A DNA stretch of 64,000 nt from Mycobacterium sp. 3519A (GCF_900240945.1 NZ_OESG01000011.1:220778-284777); one strand, 5' to 3'. Positions 15,839 through 24,328 are shown, counted from the first letter of the stretch. Made by a program: numbers and translations. Notes: generated by a model from the letters alone, not told the origin.

Positions 15839-16419
15839 CCGCGGAGGATACCGACGCCGTGACCGACGTCGACGAAAAGGCAACGGACACCGCCGAATCG
15901 AAGCCGGCCAAGCTCAGCGCAACTCGGCGTGCGGTGGTGGGGCGCATCGGCGCGATCGTGTTGGCCGTCGCGCTGCTCGCCTCCGGCGGCGCCACCGCGT
16001 GGCTGTACTTCAACCAGTACCGCGCCGACCGGCAGACCGACGATGCGGCGGCCAACGTCGCACTGGACGCCGCGAAGGTGGGCACGGTGGCGATGCTGTC
16101 GTACTCGCCCGAGAGTCTGGACAAGGACTTCGCCAATGCGAAGTCCCATCTGACGGGTGACTTCCTGTCGTACTACACGAATTTCACCCAGCAGATCGTC
16201 ACACCGGCAGCCAAGCAGAAGGCGGTCAAGACCACCGCGGCCGTCGTGCGGGCCGCGGTGTCGGAGATGCACCCGGATTCCGCCGTGGTGTTGGTGTTCA
16301 TCAACCAGAACACCACCAGCAAGGAGAACCCGGACGGTGCGTTCGCCGCGAGCGCGGTCAAGGTGGGTCTGAAGAAAGTCAACGACACCTGGCTGATTTC
16401 GTCGTTCGATCCCGTGTAG
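15835..16419 (+). CDS. Second Mce-associated membrane protein (OMAM-type)
   Basis: A protein of 194 residues from GTG 15835, overlapping the previous stop. A short basic cytoplasmic segment precedes a transmembrane helix at about 38-58 (IGAIVLAVALLASGGATAWL). The extracytoplasmic NTF2-like domain ends in NDTWLISSFDPV, a C-terminus common in this family. It pairs with its larger upstream paralogue, and the two probably act together at the inner membrane. A patatin phospholipase gene follows 10 bp downstream. Confidence 0.87.
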   Translation: MTAEDTDAVTDVDEKATDTAESKPAKLSATRRAVVGRIGAIVLAVALLASGGATAWLYFNQYRADRQTDDAAANVALDAAKVGTVAMLSYSPESLDKDFANAKSHLTGDFLSYYTNFTQQIVTPAAKQKAVKTTAAVVRAAVSEMHPDSAVVLVFINQNTTSKENPDGAFAASAVKVGLKKVNDTWLISSFDPV

Positions 16420-16429
16420 CGTCGGCGCC

Positions 16430-17431
16430 GTGGCGGATCCGAAGCCTGCCGACATGGTGCTGTCGGGTGGCGGCGTCAAGGGAATCGGGCTGGTAGGCGC
16501 CGTCGTCGCGCTGATGGACGGCGGATATCGCGCCCAACGCGTCTCGGGGACGTCGGCCGGGTCCATCGTCGGCGCGATCCTGGCGGCCGCGGCGATGGGC
16601 GACCAGTTGACCCCCGACGAGGTGAAACAGCTTGCCCTGCAACTGGATTACCGAAAGTTCACCGATGCCGGTCCCGTCGAGCGGGTGCCGCTGCTCGGCC
16701 CGTCGCTGGCGGTGCTGCGCGGTTCCGGCATCTACAAGGGTGACTACGCCCACGACTGGGTGCGCAGCGAACTCGCGAATCTCGGCGTGCGTACGTTCGG
16801 CGACCTGGCCATCGACGACGACGAGCTGCCGCCCGAGCGGCGCTACAAACTGGTCGTCACCGTCGCGGACGTGACGACGGGCCAACTGGTCCGGCTGCCC
16901 TGGGACTACCGTCGGGTCTACGGTCGCGATCCCGACGAGCAGTCAGTCGCTGACGCGGTGCGCGCCTCGATGTCGATCCCGTTCTTCTTCCGCCCCGTCA
17001 CGCTGACCGCCGCGAGCGGGTTGACGTCCACGTTGGTCGACGGCGGAATCCTGTCGAACTTCCCGATCGATTCGCTGGACCGCCACGACGGGCGGCGACC
17101 GCGCTGGCCCAGTTTCGGCGTCACCGTGCTGCCGAACCTGCCGGAGGGCAACGACAAGGTGATTCCCGCGTTGGCGCCGATCCGGATGCTTGGCGCACCG
17201 CACCTGCTGGAGGACGTGATCACCACGGCGTTGGTCGGCCGCGATCAGGCCTACCTGAACGAGCCATGGGTGAGTGCGCGCACCATCCGGGTGGACTCGA
17301 CTGACGTCGGCTTCCTCGACTTCGACATCTCTGAAAACGAGATCGAAGCGCAGTACGTGAAGGGGTACGCCGCTGCCGAGCAGTTCCTGGCCGGCTGGAA
17401 CTGGCACGCCTACCTCGACCGCTTCCGCTGA
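16430..17431 (+). CDS. Patatin-like phospholipase
   Basis: A protein of 333 residues from GTG 16430. The catalytic dyad of patatins is complete: glycine-rich oxyanion loop GGGVKG (residues 13-18), nucleophile Ser42 in GTSAG, and Asp204 in DGG. It would hydrolyse phospholipid or lipid ester bonds. There is no signal peptide. It follows two Mce-associated membrane proteins and overlaps the IspD-like gene by the TGATG at 17429-17433, so all four appear cotranscribed. Confidence 0.9.
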   Translation: MADPKPADMVLSGGGVKGIGLVGAVVALMDGGYRAQRVSGTSAGSIVGAILAAAAMGDQLTPDEVKQLALQLDYRKFTDAGPVERVPLLGPSLAVLRGSGIYKGDYAHDWVRSELANLGVRTFGDLAIDDDELPPERRYKLVVTVADVTTGQLVRLPWDYRRVYGRDPDEQSVADAVRASMSIPFFFRPVTLTAASGLTSTLVDGGILSNFPIDSLDRHDGRRPRWPSFGVTVLPNLPEGNDKVIPALAPIRMLGAPHLLEDVITTALVGRDQAYLNEPWVSARTIRVDSTDVGFLDFDISENEIEAQYVKGYAAAEQFLAGWNWHAYLDRFR

Positions 17432-18090
17432 TGGCAGGCGATCTGGCGGCGATCCTGCCGTTGTATGCGACGTCGGCGGACGCGGCGTTCGTGCCGTTGG
17501 CGGGGGAGACGCCGTTGGTGCGCGTTGCCCGCACGATGCGTGGTGCCGCGGTGGTCGCCGCCGCCGAATCATTGGCCGATCGGGCGCGGGAAGCGCTTGC
17601 GGGCCAAGGGTTGTCGTCGATCGACGTGGTGACGGTGACGGGTCCGGATTCGCGAGCCGGATGCATCGCCGCCGCGCTGCAGGCCTTCGCGGATCCGCCG
17701 CGTCAGGTGCTGATCCACGACATCCGCAGGCCATTGGCTCCGACAAGCCTGTCCGACAGGGTGATTGAAGCGTTACGGGCAGGCGCTTCGGTGGCGATGC
17801 CCATGCTGCCGGTGACCGACAGCGTGAAGACCGTCGACGAGCTGGGGTCGGTGACCGGCACCCTCGATCGTTCGCTGCTGCGGGTGGTGCAGTATCCGCG
17901 CGGGTTCGCCGTCGATGAACTGACCCGGCTGCTGGGACAGTGCAGGACCGACGACTTCGACGAACTCGGTGAAGCGCTGCACACGACGACGCCGGTGAGG
18001 TTCGTCGAGGGCGATGCCGACGCGTTCGCCGTCGAACTGCCAAGGGGCACCGACTATGTCGAGGCGATCATCGCCTGCCGGACACAGTGA
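17431..18090 (+). CDS. IspD-family protein with lost catalytic motifs
   Basis: A protein of 219 residues. The overall fold of IspD (2-C-methyl-erythritol-4-phosphate cytidylyltransferase) is recognisable from VLIHDIRRPLAP, MPVTDSVKTVDELGSVTGT, LLRVVQYPRGF and GDADAFAVELPRGTDYVEAI. The N-terminal CTP loop, normally PAAGxGxR followed by PK, is replaced by LPLYATSADAAFVPL, and the late lysine of the GDxxxFKIT motif is lost. It is therefore probably a non-catalytic paralogue or regulatory partner. It overlaps by 23 bp, tail to tail, with an intact-looking IspD-family gene. Confidence 0.75.
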   Translation: MAGDLAAILPLYATSADAAFVPLAGETPLVRVARTMRGAAVVAAAESLADRAREALAGQGLSSIDVVTVTGPDSRAGCIAAALQAFADPPRQVLIHDIRRPLAPTSLSDRVIEALRAGASVAMPMLPVTDSVKTVDELGSVTGTLDRSLLRVVQYPRGFAVDELTRLLGQCRTDDFDELGEALHTTTPVRFVEGDADAFAVELPRGTDYVEAIIACRTQ

Positions 18091-18826
18091 GCAGTCGGGC
18101 CGCGACGGCGATGTCCTTGGCGTAGGTCACCTTCAGGTTGGCCTCGTCGCCGGGGAACGTGCGGACCTGCTCGTCGGTGTACTTCTCGATGCACGACGAC
18201 GTGTCGGTGCCTTCGAATCCGTCGGCGTCGGCGGCACGGTATGCGCGCAGCAGAGGTCGGGCGCGAAACGCCTGCGGGGTCTGCACCCGCACCAGTGCAC
18301 CGTCGGTTGCCTCGACTCCGGCAGGTCCCTGCCGCACCACGTCCGCGGTGGCCAACGCCGGTATCGCGCCGCCGAACTCGCGCGCGAGCGACAGTGCACT
18401 GACGAACATGGCGCTGGCCGCCAAGGGCCTGGCCGCGTCGTGGATCAGCACCACGTCGACTGCACCGGACTCGATGTCGTCGGCGAGGTAGCGCAGCACG
18501 TTGAACTCCGAGGCGTGCCTGGTGTCGCCGCCCTCGACCAGTTTCACCGCCGTGCCGGGCAACTCGGCGGCGACGGTGTCGCGGGCGAGGTCCAGTTCAC
18601 CTTTCCGATACACCAACACCGTCCTGGCGATCTCGTCGACGGCGGCTACCGCGGCCAGCGACCAGGCCACCATGCTGCGGCCAGCCAGCGGCAGGTACGC
18701 CTTGTTGCCGTCGGCGCCGACACGCGTGCCGAGGCCGGCCGCCAGCACCACGCCGACTGCACATGGCGTGGATTGCGTTGCGGGAGAACGGCCTCGGATG
18801 GCGCCGAGGCGGTCACTCTGCGACAT
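18068..18826 (-). CDS. IspD-family cytidylyltransferase, motifs intact
   Basis: A protein of 252 residues. The CTP-binding loop AAGLGTRVGADGNKAYLPL is complete, as are HDAARPL, EGTDTSSCIEKY and GDEANLKVTYAKDI. These match the IspD/TarI nucleotidyltransferase family. It is not in the ispD-ispF setting usual for the MEP pathway, so the substrate may be a different sugar-alcohol or polyol phosphate; this is inference. Its start overlaps the PPOX gene stop by 14 bp (operon) and its 3' end overlaps the degenerate paralogue on the other strand. Confidence 0.82.
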   Translation of the reverse strand: MSQSDRLGAIRGRSPATQSTPCAVGVVLAAGLGTRVGADGNKAYLPLAGRSMVAWSLAAVAAVDEIARTVLVYRKGELDLARDTVAAELPGTAVKLVEGGDTRHASEFNVLRYLADDIESGAVDVVLIHDAARPLAASAMFVSALSLAREFGGAIPALATADVVRQGPAGVEATDGALVRVQTPQAFRARPLLRAYRAADADGFEGTDTSSCIEKYTDEQVRTFPGDEANLKVTYAKDIAVAARLLTVSGRR

Positions 18827-19235
18827 TGAACGCCTTGATCACCTTGGTCGGCTTGATGCGCACGACGAGCTCACCGGGTACGCCGTTGCGCCTGCCGTAC
18901 TCCTGCGCCCTTTCTGCGCCCATGTAGCGGCCACCGGTTCTTGTCGCGATGTCGAGCACGTCCTGCGGGTCTTCGCTGATGGTCGCGATGCCCTGGACCT
19001 GTACGAACGAGTACGGCGGTTGCGAGTCGTCGACACACATCACCACCCGCGGATCCCGCGTCAGCGCACGACCTTTCGCGGTGTCCTTACCCGTGTTGAA
19101 GGCCAGCTCACCGTTGTCCACGACGAACCACACCGGCGCCACGAGCGGTCGGCCGTCGGATGCGAGGTAGCCGAGCAGTCCGGTGCGAGTGCCTTCAGAC
19201 AGGAATTCGACGACATCGTCGGAAAGTTCTTCCAC
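18813..19235 (-). CDS. PPOX-fold F420/FMN-binding protein
   Basis: A protein of 140 residues with the split-barrel PPOX fold: TRTGLLGYLASDGRPLVAPVWFVVDNGELAFNTG, then KGRALTRDPRVVMCVDD and a short C-terminal strand. The family (Rv1155/TIGR03618 type) binds F420 or FMN and reduces or binds small substrates. Its 3' end overlaps the downstream IspD-family gene by 14 bp, so the two are one operon. A functional link between them is not evident. Confidence 0.85.
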   Translation of the reverse strand: MEELSDDVVEFLSEGTRTGLLGYLASDGRPLVAPVWFVVDNGELAFNTGKDTAKGRALTRDPRVVMCVDDSQPPYSFVQVQGIATISEDPQDVLDIATRTGGRYMGAERAQEYGRRNGVPGELVVRIKPTKVIKAFNVAE

Positions 19236-19262
19236 GCCATCACAGTAGACCGCGCCGACGGT

Positions 19263-19379
19263 TCAGTCCTCGGCGTGACGGTTGTAGTCCCAGCGTTCCA
19301 GCCGCGCCTGCAGGTCGTACAGGCCCAGTGCGGCAAGCGGTGTGCCGATGGACATGCAGATCATCAGTAGCGCGTTCAT
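19263..19379 (-). CDS. Small membrane protein, 38 residues
   Basis: ATG 19379 to a stop at 19263 gives 38 residues: a hydrophobic helix MNALLMICMSIGTPLAALGL followed by a charged tail YDLQARLERWDYNRHAED. AGAGAAG lies before the ATG as a likely ribosome site. It sits 8 bp after the SARP-like regulator, so it is probably cotranscribed. The single helix plus amphipathic acidic tail fits a small membrane-anchored modulator. I recall similar short proteins in mycobacteria but cannot confirm. Confidence 0.65.
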   Translation of the reverse strand: MNALLMICMSIGTPLAALGLYDLQARLERWDYNRHAED

Positions 19380-19387
19380 GGTCTTCT

Positions 19388-19957
19388 CTAGTCGTTCTTG
19401 GACTTCCGGATGGAATGAAGCGTATGTGCCGACCGCATGGAGCCACACGCGTAGGCGGCTACCTGCTTTTCCGATCCGCCGCTCAACGCGTCGCGCGCCG
19501 CCTTGCGGGTGGCGCGGTAACGCTGACGTTCGGCGTGCGCCCACGGTTCGGACCAGCCGTCGAGAAGCTCACCGGCGCGAAGCAGCGGAAGCAGATCGGC
19601 CACGAACTGCGGGTCGACGGGCGCCTCGGCGTTGAGCAGGTGCTCGATCTGGTCGACGGCGTCGTGCCAATCCACCGAGACGTCTGACGCCAGCGCGATG
19701 TACTGAGGATCGACTTCGAGCAGCGGATCGGCGCCGACCGGGCGAAGCCGCCACATCGTCGAGCGCAGGCTCGCGATCGCGCGCCGGGTCTGCGCATGCG
19801 GCCACAGCATCGCGCATACCCACAGCCGGTGCACCGGCCTGCGCTTGAGCGCGACGAGGGCGATCAGCCGCTGGCACGCGGGAGGTAGCTCCACCACCTC
19901 CTCACCGCGCTGGAGGGAGAACTGTCCGAGCAGCTTGAGCGCAAATTCATCCGACAC
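19388..19957 (-). CDS. Short SARP-like transcriptional regulator
   Basis: A protein of 189 residues. The N-terminal 65 residues resemble the OmpR-type winged helix of SARP regulators (LKLLGQFSLQRGEEVVELPPACQRLIALVALKR then RRAIASLRSTMWRLRP). A short bacterial transcriptional activation (BTAD) helical part follows (DVSVDWHDAVDQIEHLL). It lacks the ATPase/TPR domains of large SARP proteins. A 38-residue membrane protein follows in the same operon. Target unknown. Confidence 0.75.
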   Translation of the reverse strand: MSDEFALKLLGQFSLQRGEEVVELPPACQRLIALVALKRRPVHRLWVCAMLWPHAQTRRAIASLRSTMWRLRPVGADPLLEVDPQYIALASDVSVDWHDAVDQIEHLLNAEAPVDPQFVADLLPLLRAGELLDGWSEPWAHAERQRYRATRKAARDALSGGSEKQVAAYACGSMRSAHTLHSIRKSKND

Positions 19958-20002
19958 ACGTCGATCGTCGATCCGTTAGCCGGTGATGGCATGCGTAGTC
20001 CA

Positions 20003-21040
20003 CTACCTGTTTTTTTGCGGACGCGAAGGTCGGCGCCGCCGCCGGTTCTCCCGGAAGAACTGCGCCGCCCTGCGGACCGACTCGAGCACCGGTGCCGGCC
20101 GCCATCCCAGCTCCCGCTCGGCCTTCCCGTGGTCGAGCTTCGGCCAGATGTGCATCAGCCGGACGCTGCGACTGGTCAGCTGGGAGTCGCGGCCAAGCGC
20201 GGTGCGCACGTCGCCGGCGTACCCCATGGCGTACATGGCCCACAGCGGCATGCCGAACCGCGGCGGCTCGACGCCCGCCGCCTCCGCGGCGGTCCGGTAC
20301 AGCTCCTGCACCTCCACGTACCGCTCCGAGACGATATAGCGCTCGCCGCTGCGGCCCTTTTCGGCGGCCAGCAGCAGCGCCTCGGCGGCATCCTCGACCC
20401 CCACCGCTTCGCCTGCCCACCCCTTGACGTAGAACGGCAGCCTGCCCGCCGCAGCGAGCGCGATTTGCTTACCGTGCGACGTCGGCTGCCAATCACCGGG
20501 CCCGTAGGTGTTCGAAACGCACAGCGCCACAGCGGGTAATGCGCGTTCAGAGACCGCGCACAGCACGAGGTTCTCCGCCTCGACCCGCGAGCGGATGTAG
20601 CCGCTGCTCCTGTCGGCCCAGTTGAACTCGTCCTCCTCGGTGGCGGGTCGCTGCTCGGCCGGGATCCCGATGGTGCCGATCGTGCTGGTGAACACGAACC
20701 GCCTCAGGTCGGCATCCACCGCGGCATCAAGGACGCGGCGCAGACCGTCGACGTTGGTGCGGAACAGCGGAGCCGGATCCCGCAGCCAGGCGCGGGTGTC
20801 GACGACGCAGTAGAAGACGTCGTCGCAACCGGCCATCGCCGCGCGCACCGCGTCGTCGTCGAAGATGTCGCCGTAGCGGCACTCGACCGCACCCGTCTCG
20901 ACCAGGTCCTCGATGCCCTGCGTCGAGCTGGTCGGGCGCAGGATGACCCGCACGTCGTCGCCGCGTTGCACCAACTGTCGGGTGACGTGGGAGCCGAGGA
21001 ATCCACTTGCGCCCATCACCAACTTCTTGCCGCCCGCCAT
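20003..21040 (-). CDS. NAD-dependent epimerase/dehydratase family (extended SDR)
   Basis: A protein of 345 residues from ATG 21040 (MAGGKKLVMGASGFLG); an earlier in-frame start exists but reads into the divergent ltrA-like gene. The extended SDR motifs are GASGFLGSHV (NAD binding), FTSTIGTIG, and YIRSRVEAE for the YxxxK position: Tyr appears as Y-I-R-S-R, so the lysine is replaced by arginine. Related to mycobacterial 3-beta-HSD-like and dihydroflavonol-reductase-like proteins. Ends in a strongly basic tail (RRRRRPSRPQKNR). Substrate unknown. Confidence 0.82.
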   Translation of the reverse strand: MAGGKKLVMGASGFLGSHVTRQLVQRGDDVRVILRPTSSTQGIEDLVETGAVECRYGDIFDDDAVRAAMAGCDDVFYCVVDTRAWLRDPAPLFRTNVDGLRRVLDAAVDADLRRFVFTSTIGTIGIPAEQRPATEEDEFNWADRSSGYIRSRVEAENLVLCAVSERALPAVALCVSNTYGPGDWQPTSHGKQIALAAAGRLPFYVKGWAGEAVGVEDAAEALLLAAEKGRSGERYIVSERYVEVQELYRTAAEAAGVEPPRFGMPLWAMYAMGYAGDVRTALGRDSQLTSRSVRLMHIWPKLDHGKAERELGWRPAPVLESVRRAAQFFRENRRRRRPSRPQKNR

Positions 21041-21073
21041 GGGGTGAAATGTAGCTGTGAGAGGACTGGATCG

Positions 21074-22336
21074 ATGACGGAGGCGCAACCGCAGCGGCCG
21101 GCGGTGCATGCGCATCGCATCCGCAGGATGACCGGGCGCGACCCACACGAAGAGCACCGGGTGGCCACTCCGCTGGAGTTGCTGTTCGACCTGACGTTCG
21201 TCGTCGCGTTCGGTATCGCGGCGAGCGAGTACGCGCACATGCTCGCCGAGGACCACGTCCGCGCCGGACTGCTCGGGTTCTCCTTCGCCGCCTTCGCGAT
21301 CTGCTGGGCCTGGATCAACTTCGCGTGGTTCGCGTCGGCCTATGACACCGACGACTGGATCTACCGGTTGATGACCATGCTCCAGATGGTCGGCGTGATC
21401 GTGCTGGCGCTCGGCTTACCGCAGATGTACGCATCGATCGAACACGGCGGCCACGTCGCAAACGAGGTCATGGTGGCCGGGTACGTCATCATGCGGATCG
21501 CGTTGGTGGGGCAGTGGTTACGCGCGGCCAAACAGGACCCGGGCCGACGCGCGGCGTGCCTGACCTACGCCACGGCCGTCACCGTCGCGCAGATCGGCTG
21601 GGCCGCCGCCATCTTCCTGCACACCTCGCTGGCTGCCACGTTCGCAGTCGTGGTCGTGCTGATCGGCATCGAGCTGCTCGGCCCGCTGCTGGCCGAGACC
21701 CGCATCGCGAAGACGCCGTGGCACGCCCACCACATCACCGAGCGCTACAGCCTGCTGACGATCATCGCGCTCGGCGAAGGTGTGGTGGGGACGGTGGCAA
21801 CGGTGTCGGCGGCCGTGGGCGCGCAGGGCTGGTCGTACGACGCGATCTTCGTGGCGGTGGCGGGCATCGGGCTCACCTTCGGCATGTGGTGGACGTATTT
21901 CGTGGCGCCGCAGGCCGATCTGCTGCATGCCCACCGGGAGCGGTCGTTCTTCTTCGGCTACTTCCACATCGTCACGTTCGCCGCCATCGTCGCCACTGGG
22001 GCCGGTCTGCACGCCGCCGCGTACTACATCGAGCACCATTCCGAACTCGGCTCCGTTCCAACCGTGTTGTCCGTGGCCGTGCCGGTGGGGATCTACATCT
22101 TGTCGGTCTACGCGCTGTATGCACGGTTGGCGCGCATCGTGGATCCGTTCCACGTGCTGCTGCTGGTGTTGACCGCCGCGGTGCTCGGGGTCGCGGTGTG
22201 GCTGGCGGCCGCGGGCATCTCGATGGCGAACTGCCTGTTGGTCGTCACGCTGGCGCCGATGGTCACCGTGGTCGGCTATGAGACGCGCGGACATCGGCAC
22301 GCCGCCGACGCGATCGCCAGAAACCTCGACGAGTGA
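21074..22336 (+). CDS. LtrA-family multi-pass membrane protein
   Basis: A protein of 420 residues from ATG 21074. Signature at the N-terminus: VATPLELLFDLTFVVAFG, the family's EL-FDL motif, followed by at least nine hydrophobic segments and HHITERYSLLTIIALGEG in the middle, a conserved motif of the low-temperature-requirement A family. Function of the family is not established beyond a role in Listeria growth at low temperature. Divergent from the epimerase gene by 33 bp. Confidence 0.87.
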   Translation: MTEAQPQRPAVHAHRIRRMTGRDPHEEHRVATPLELLFDLTFVVAFGIAASEYAHMLAEDHVRAGLLGFSFAAFAICWAWINFAWFASAYDTDDWIYRLMTMLQMVGVIVLALGLPQMYASIEHGGHVANEVMVAGYVIMRIALVGQWLRAAKQDPGRRAACLTYATAVTVAQIGWAAAIFLHTSLAATFAVVVVLIGIELLGPLLAETRIAKTPWHAHHITERYSLLTIIALGEGVVGTVATVSAAVGAQGWSYDAIFVAVAGIGLTFGMWWTYFVAPQADLLHAHRERSFFFGYFHIVTFAAIVATGAGLHAAAYYIEHHSELGSVPTVLSVAVPVGIYILSVYALYARLARIVDPFHVLLLVLTAAVLGVAVWLAAAGISMANCLLVVTLAPMVTVVGYETRGHRHAADAIARNLDE

Positions 22337-22405
22337 CGTCGTGAGCGGTTTTGCCTGGATGCCATCCGGGTAAGCGTCAGGGCACGACTCGACTGAGGAG
22401 CCACC

Positions 22406-22825
22406 ATGCCGAAGACATCCAAGAGCGGTGCTGCCAAGAAGAGTGAGTTGCCGAGCACCCTGCAGAAGTCGTCTGCCAAGGCGCAGCGCACATTCGCCAA
22501 GGCTCATGACGCGGCGGCGAAAGAGTACGGCGAAGGTGAGCGCGCGCATCGCGTCGCGTACAGCGCGTTGAAGCACAGCTTCGAAAAGGTGGGCGACCAC
22601 TGGGAGCCGAAATCGCAGAAGGGGCCGTCGGATTCGCGGGCCCGCAGCGGCGGACGGAATCCGAAAGGCGAGACCGCCGAAGGTGTCAATGCGAACGCAT
22701 CGAAGAAGCACCTCGTGGAAGTGGCTCGCAAGTTGGACATCTCGGGCCGATCGACGATGAGCAAGGAAGAACTGGTGTCGGCGATCAAGAAGGCCAACCG
22801 GCGCACTACGGCGCGCAACCGCTGA
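22406..22825 (+). CDS. ChaB domain plus Rho N-terminal-like domain protein
   Basis: A protein of 139 residues, very rich in Lys and Ala. Residues about 14-65 (LPSTLQKSSAKAQRTFAKAHDAA, HRVAYSALKHSFEKVGDHW) match the ChaB domain. Residues about 100-132 (KKHLVEVARKLDISGRSTMSKEELVSAIKK) match the SAP-like Rho_N helix-extended-loop-helix, a nucleic-acid-binding fold. GAGGAG precedes the ATG. A DNA- or RNA-associated stress protein is plausible by architecture. Ends in a palindrome shared with the convergent MFS gene. Confidence 0.82.
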   Translation: MPKTSKSGAAKKSELPSTLQKSSAKAQRTFAKAHDAAAKEYGEGERAHRVAYSALKHSFEKVGDHWEPKSQKGPSDSRARSGGRNPKGETAEGVNANASKKHLVEVARKLDISGRSTMSKEELVSAIKKANRRTTARNR

Positions 22826-22835
22826 GTCTCAGCGG
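22819..22835. terminator. Palindrome holding both stop codons
   Basis: CCGCTGA-GTC-TCAGCGG is a perfect 7-bp stem with a three-base loop. The left arm contains the TGA of the ChaB gene, the right arm the TGA (read on the minus strand) of the MFS gene. It may serve as a compact bidirectional terminator, but has no U tract. Confidence 0.4.
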
Positions 22836-24139
22836 CCCGCCGGATGCGTTTCGACACTCTCCAATAGCATCGCGTCGTCCTCGACGCGCATCAGCCTGCG
22901 CGCCTTACGCCTGGTGATCAGGATTCCGATCACTGCGAAGGCCCACACTGCATACTGCACCGTCCACGCCAGCCGGAACGAGGCGAAGGAGAAGTCGCCT
23001 GCGGCGTCGAGGATCAGGCCCATCACCTGCATGATCAACAGCGAGGCCACGAAGCCGCCCATGTTGACCATGCCCTGAGCGGTGCCCAGCGTCGAACTCG
23101 GATTGAACGTCCTGGCGAAGTCGAAGCCCACCATCGAGCCGGGGCCGCCGACCGAGATGACGACGATCAAAGTCACGAGTAGCCACATCGGCGCTCGATG
23201 TGGCAACGCCAGCACGACCGTCCACGCGATCGCGTTCGCGGCGATGATGCCCAGCACCACGCGTGACCGGCGATGCGGCATGCGGCCGGTGACGATGCCG
23301 ATGGCGATGCCAGCCGAGATGGCGGCGACGACGGAGACGGTCAGCAGTGCGCCCGCCGCACCGGCCGAAAGACCTTGCGCTTCGGTCAGATACGGCACAC
23401 CCCACATCAAGGCGAACACCGTGACGGAGAACTGCGTGCCCATGTGGGTGAAGAAGCCCAGCCGGGTGCCCGGACGCAGCCACACGGTCTTCAGGCTGAC
23501 GAGGGTGTCCCGAACGGAGCTGATCTGCGTCGGGAGCGCGGGACCATTCGGTGTGTTCCTGACCAGCGCGAGGGTCAGCACAATCGACAGCACACCGAGA
23601 GCCGCCACCGACACATACGCCGGCGTCCACCCCGCGCCCGTCAGCAGCGCGAAAAACGGTACCGCCGAAAGCACTTGGCCCAATTGTCCGCAGATGCCGG
23701 TCAACTGGGTGAGCAGCGGCACCTGCTTCGGCGAAAACCAGTACGGCACCAGCCGCAGCACGGATATGAAGGTCACCGCATCCCCGAGGCCGACGACGGC
23801 GCGAGCGGCGACGGCCGTCGGCAGCGATTCGGTGAACGCCAGCACCAGTTGGCCTGAGGCCATCACGGCGCCGCCGGACAAGATCAGCGCCTTGGAGCCG
23901 AACCGATCGAGCAGCAAGCCCGCGGGGACCTGGGCGCCCGCATAGACGACCACCTGCAAAACCACGAACGTCGACAGCACACTGGGGCTGGCATTGAACC
24001 GTTCGGCGGCATCCAGGCCTGAAACCCCGAGCGTGGTCCTATCGAGAACGGCGACGATGTACGCGAGCAGTCCGGTGGCCCACACAATCCAGGGACGCAC
24101 GCAGGACCTTTCGCTCAAGGGGAGTTGGTGTCTCGGCAT
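22829..24139 (-). CDS. Major facilitator superfamily transporter
   Basis: A protein of 436 residues from ATG 24139 (MPRHQLPL); the start is uncertain because an in-frame start 24 codons upstream exists. Twelve hydrophobic helices and the MFS loop 2-3 signature VPAGLLLDRFGSKALILSG are seen. The N-terminal AYIVAVLDRTTLGVSGLDAA and the fused second half resemble actinobacterial nitrate/sugar-phosphate-type permeases. Divergent from a MerR regulator, so probably under its control. Substrate unknown. Confidence 0.82.
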   Translation of the reverse strand: MPRHQLPLSERSCVRPWIVWATGLLAYIVAVLDRTTLGVSGLDAAERFNASPSVLSTFVVLQVVVYAGAQVPAGLLLDRFGSKALILSGGAVMASGQLVLAFTESLPTAVAARAVVGLGDAVTFISVLRLVPYWFSPKQVPLLTQLTGICGQLGQVLSAVPFFALLTGAGWTPAYVSVAALGVLSIVLTLALVRNTPNGPALPTQISSVRDTLVSLKTVWLRPGTRLGFFTHMGTQFSVTVFALMWGVPYLTEAQGLSAGAAGALLTVSVVAAISAGIAIGIVTGRMPHRRSRVVLGIIAANAIAWTVVLALPHRAPMWLLVTLIVVISVGGPGSMVGFDFARTFNPSSTLGTAQGMVNMGGFVASLLIMQVMGLILDAAGDFSFASFRLAWTVQYAVWAFAVIGILITRRKARRLMRVEDDAMLLESVETHPAGR

Positions 24140-24253
24140 GCTGCAACGCGCCGTCGCTCCATGATGTTCCAGCGAGCGGCGTCGACGCCAATTCGGCGAC
24201 CGTGAAATCACTCACCCCGGCCGCGGCGTTCGATGGAAAATGGGTTGGCTGAA

Positions 24254-24328
24254 ATCGCACAGCTATGTCACAGTCTCGGTTGATGTGACGGTATCGCGGC
24301 AGTTAAAGCTGTGTGTATCGCATAGCTA
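24254..24328. promoter_or_regulatory. Direct repeats in the MFS/MerR gap
   Basis: ATCGCACAGCTA (24254-24265) and ATCGCATAGCTA (24317-24328) agree at 11 of 12 positions and start 63 bp apart, six helical turns. An inverted repeat GTCACA (24267-24272) and TGTGAC (24284-24289) lies between them. These are candidate MerR-family binding sites in the gap between the divergent genes. Confidence 0.35.

Noticed and set aside
18068..18826. Naming the intact IspD-family gene ispD.
   Set aside because: It is not next to ispF, and a different substrate is possible; only the family is claimed.
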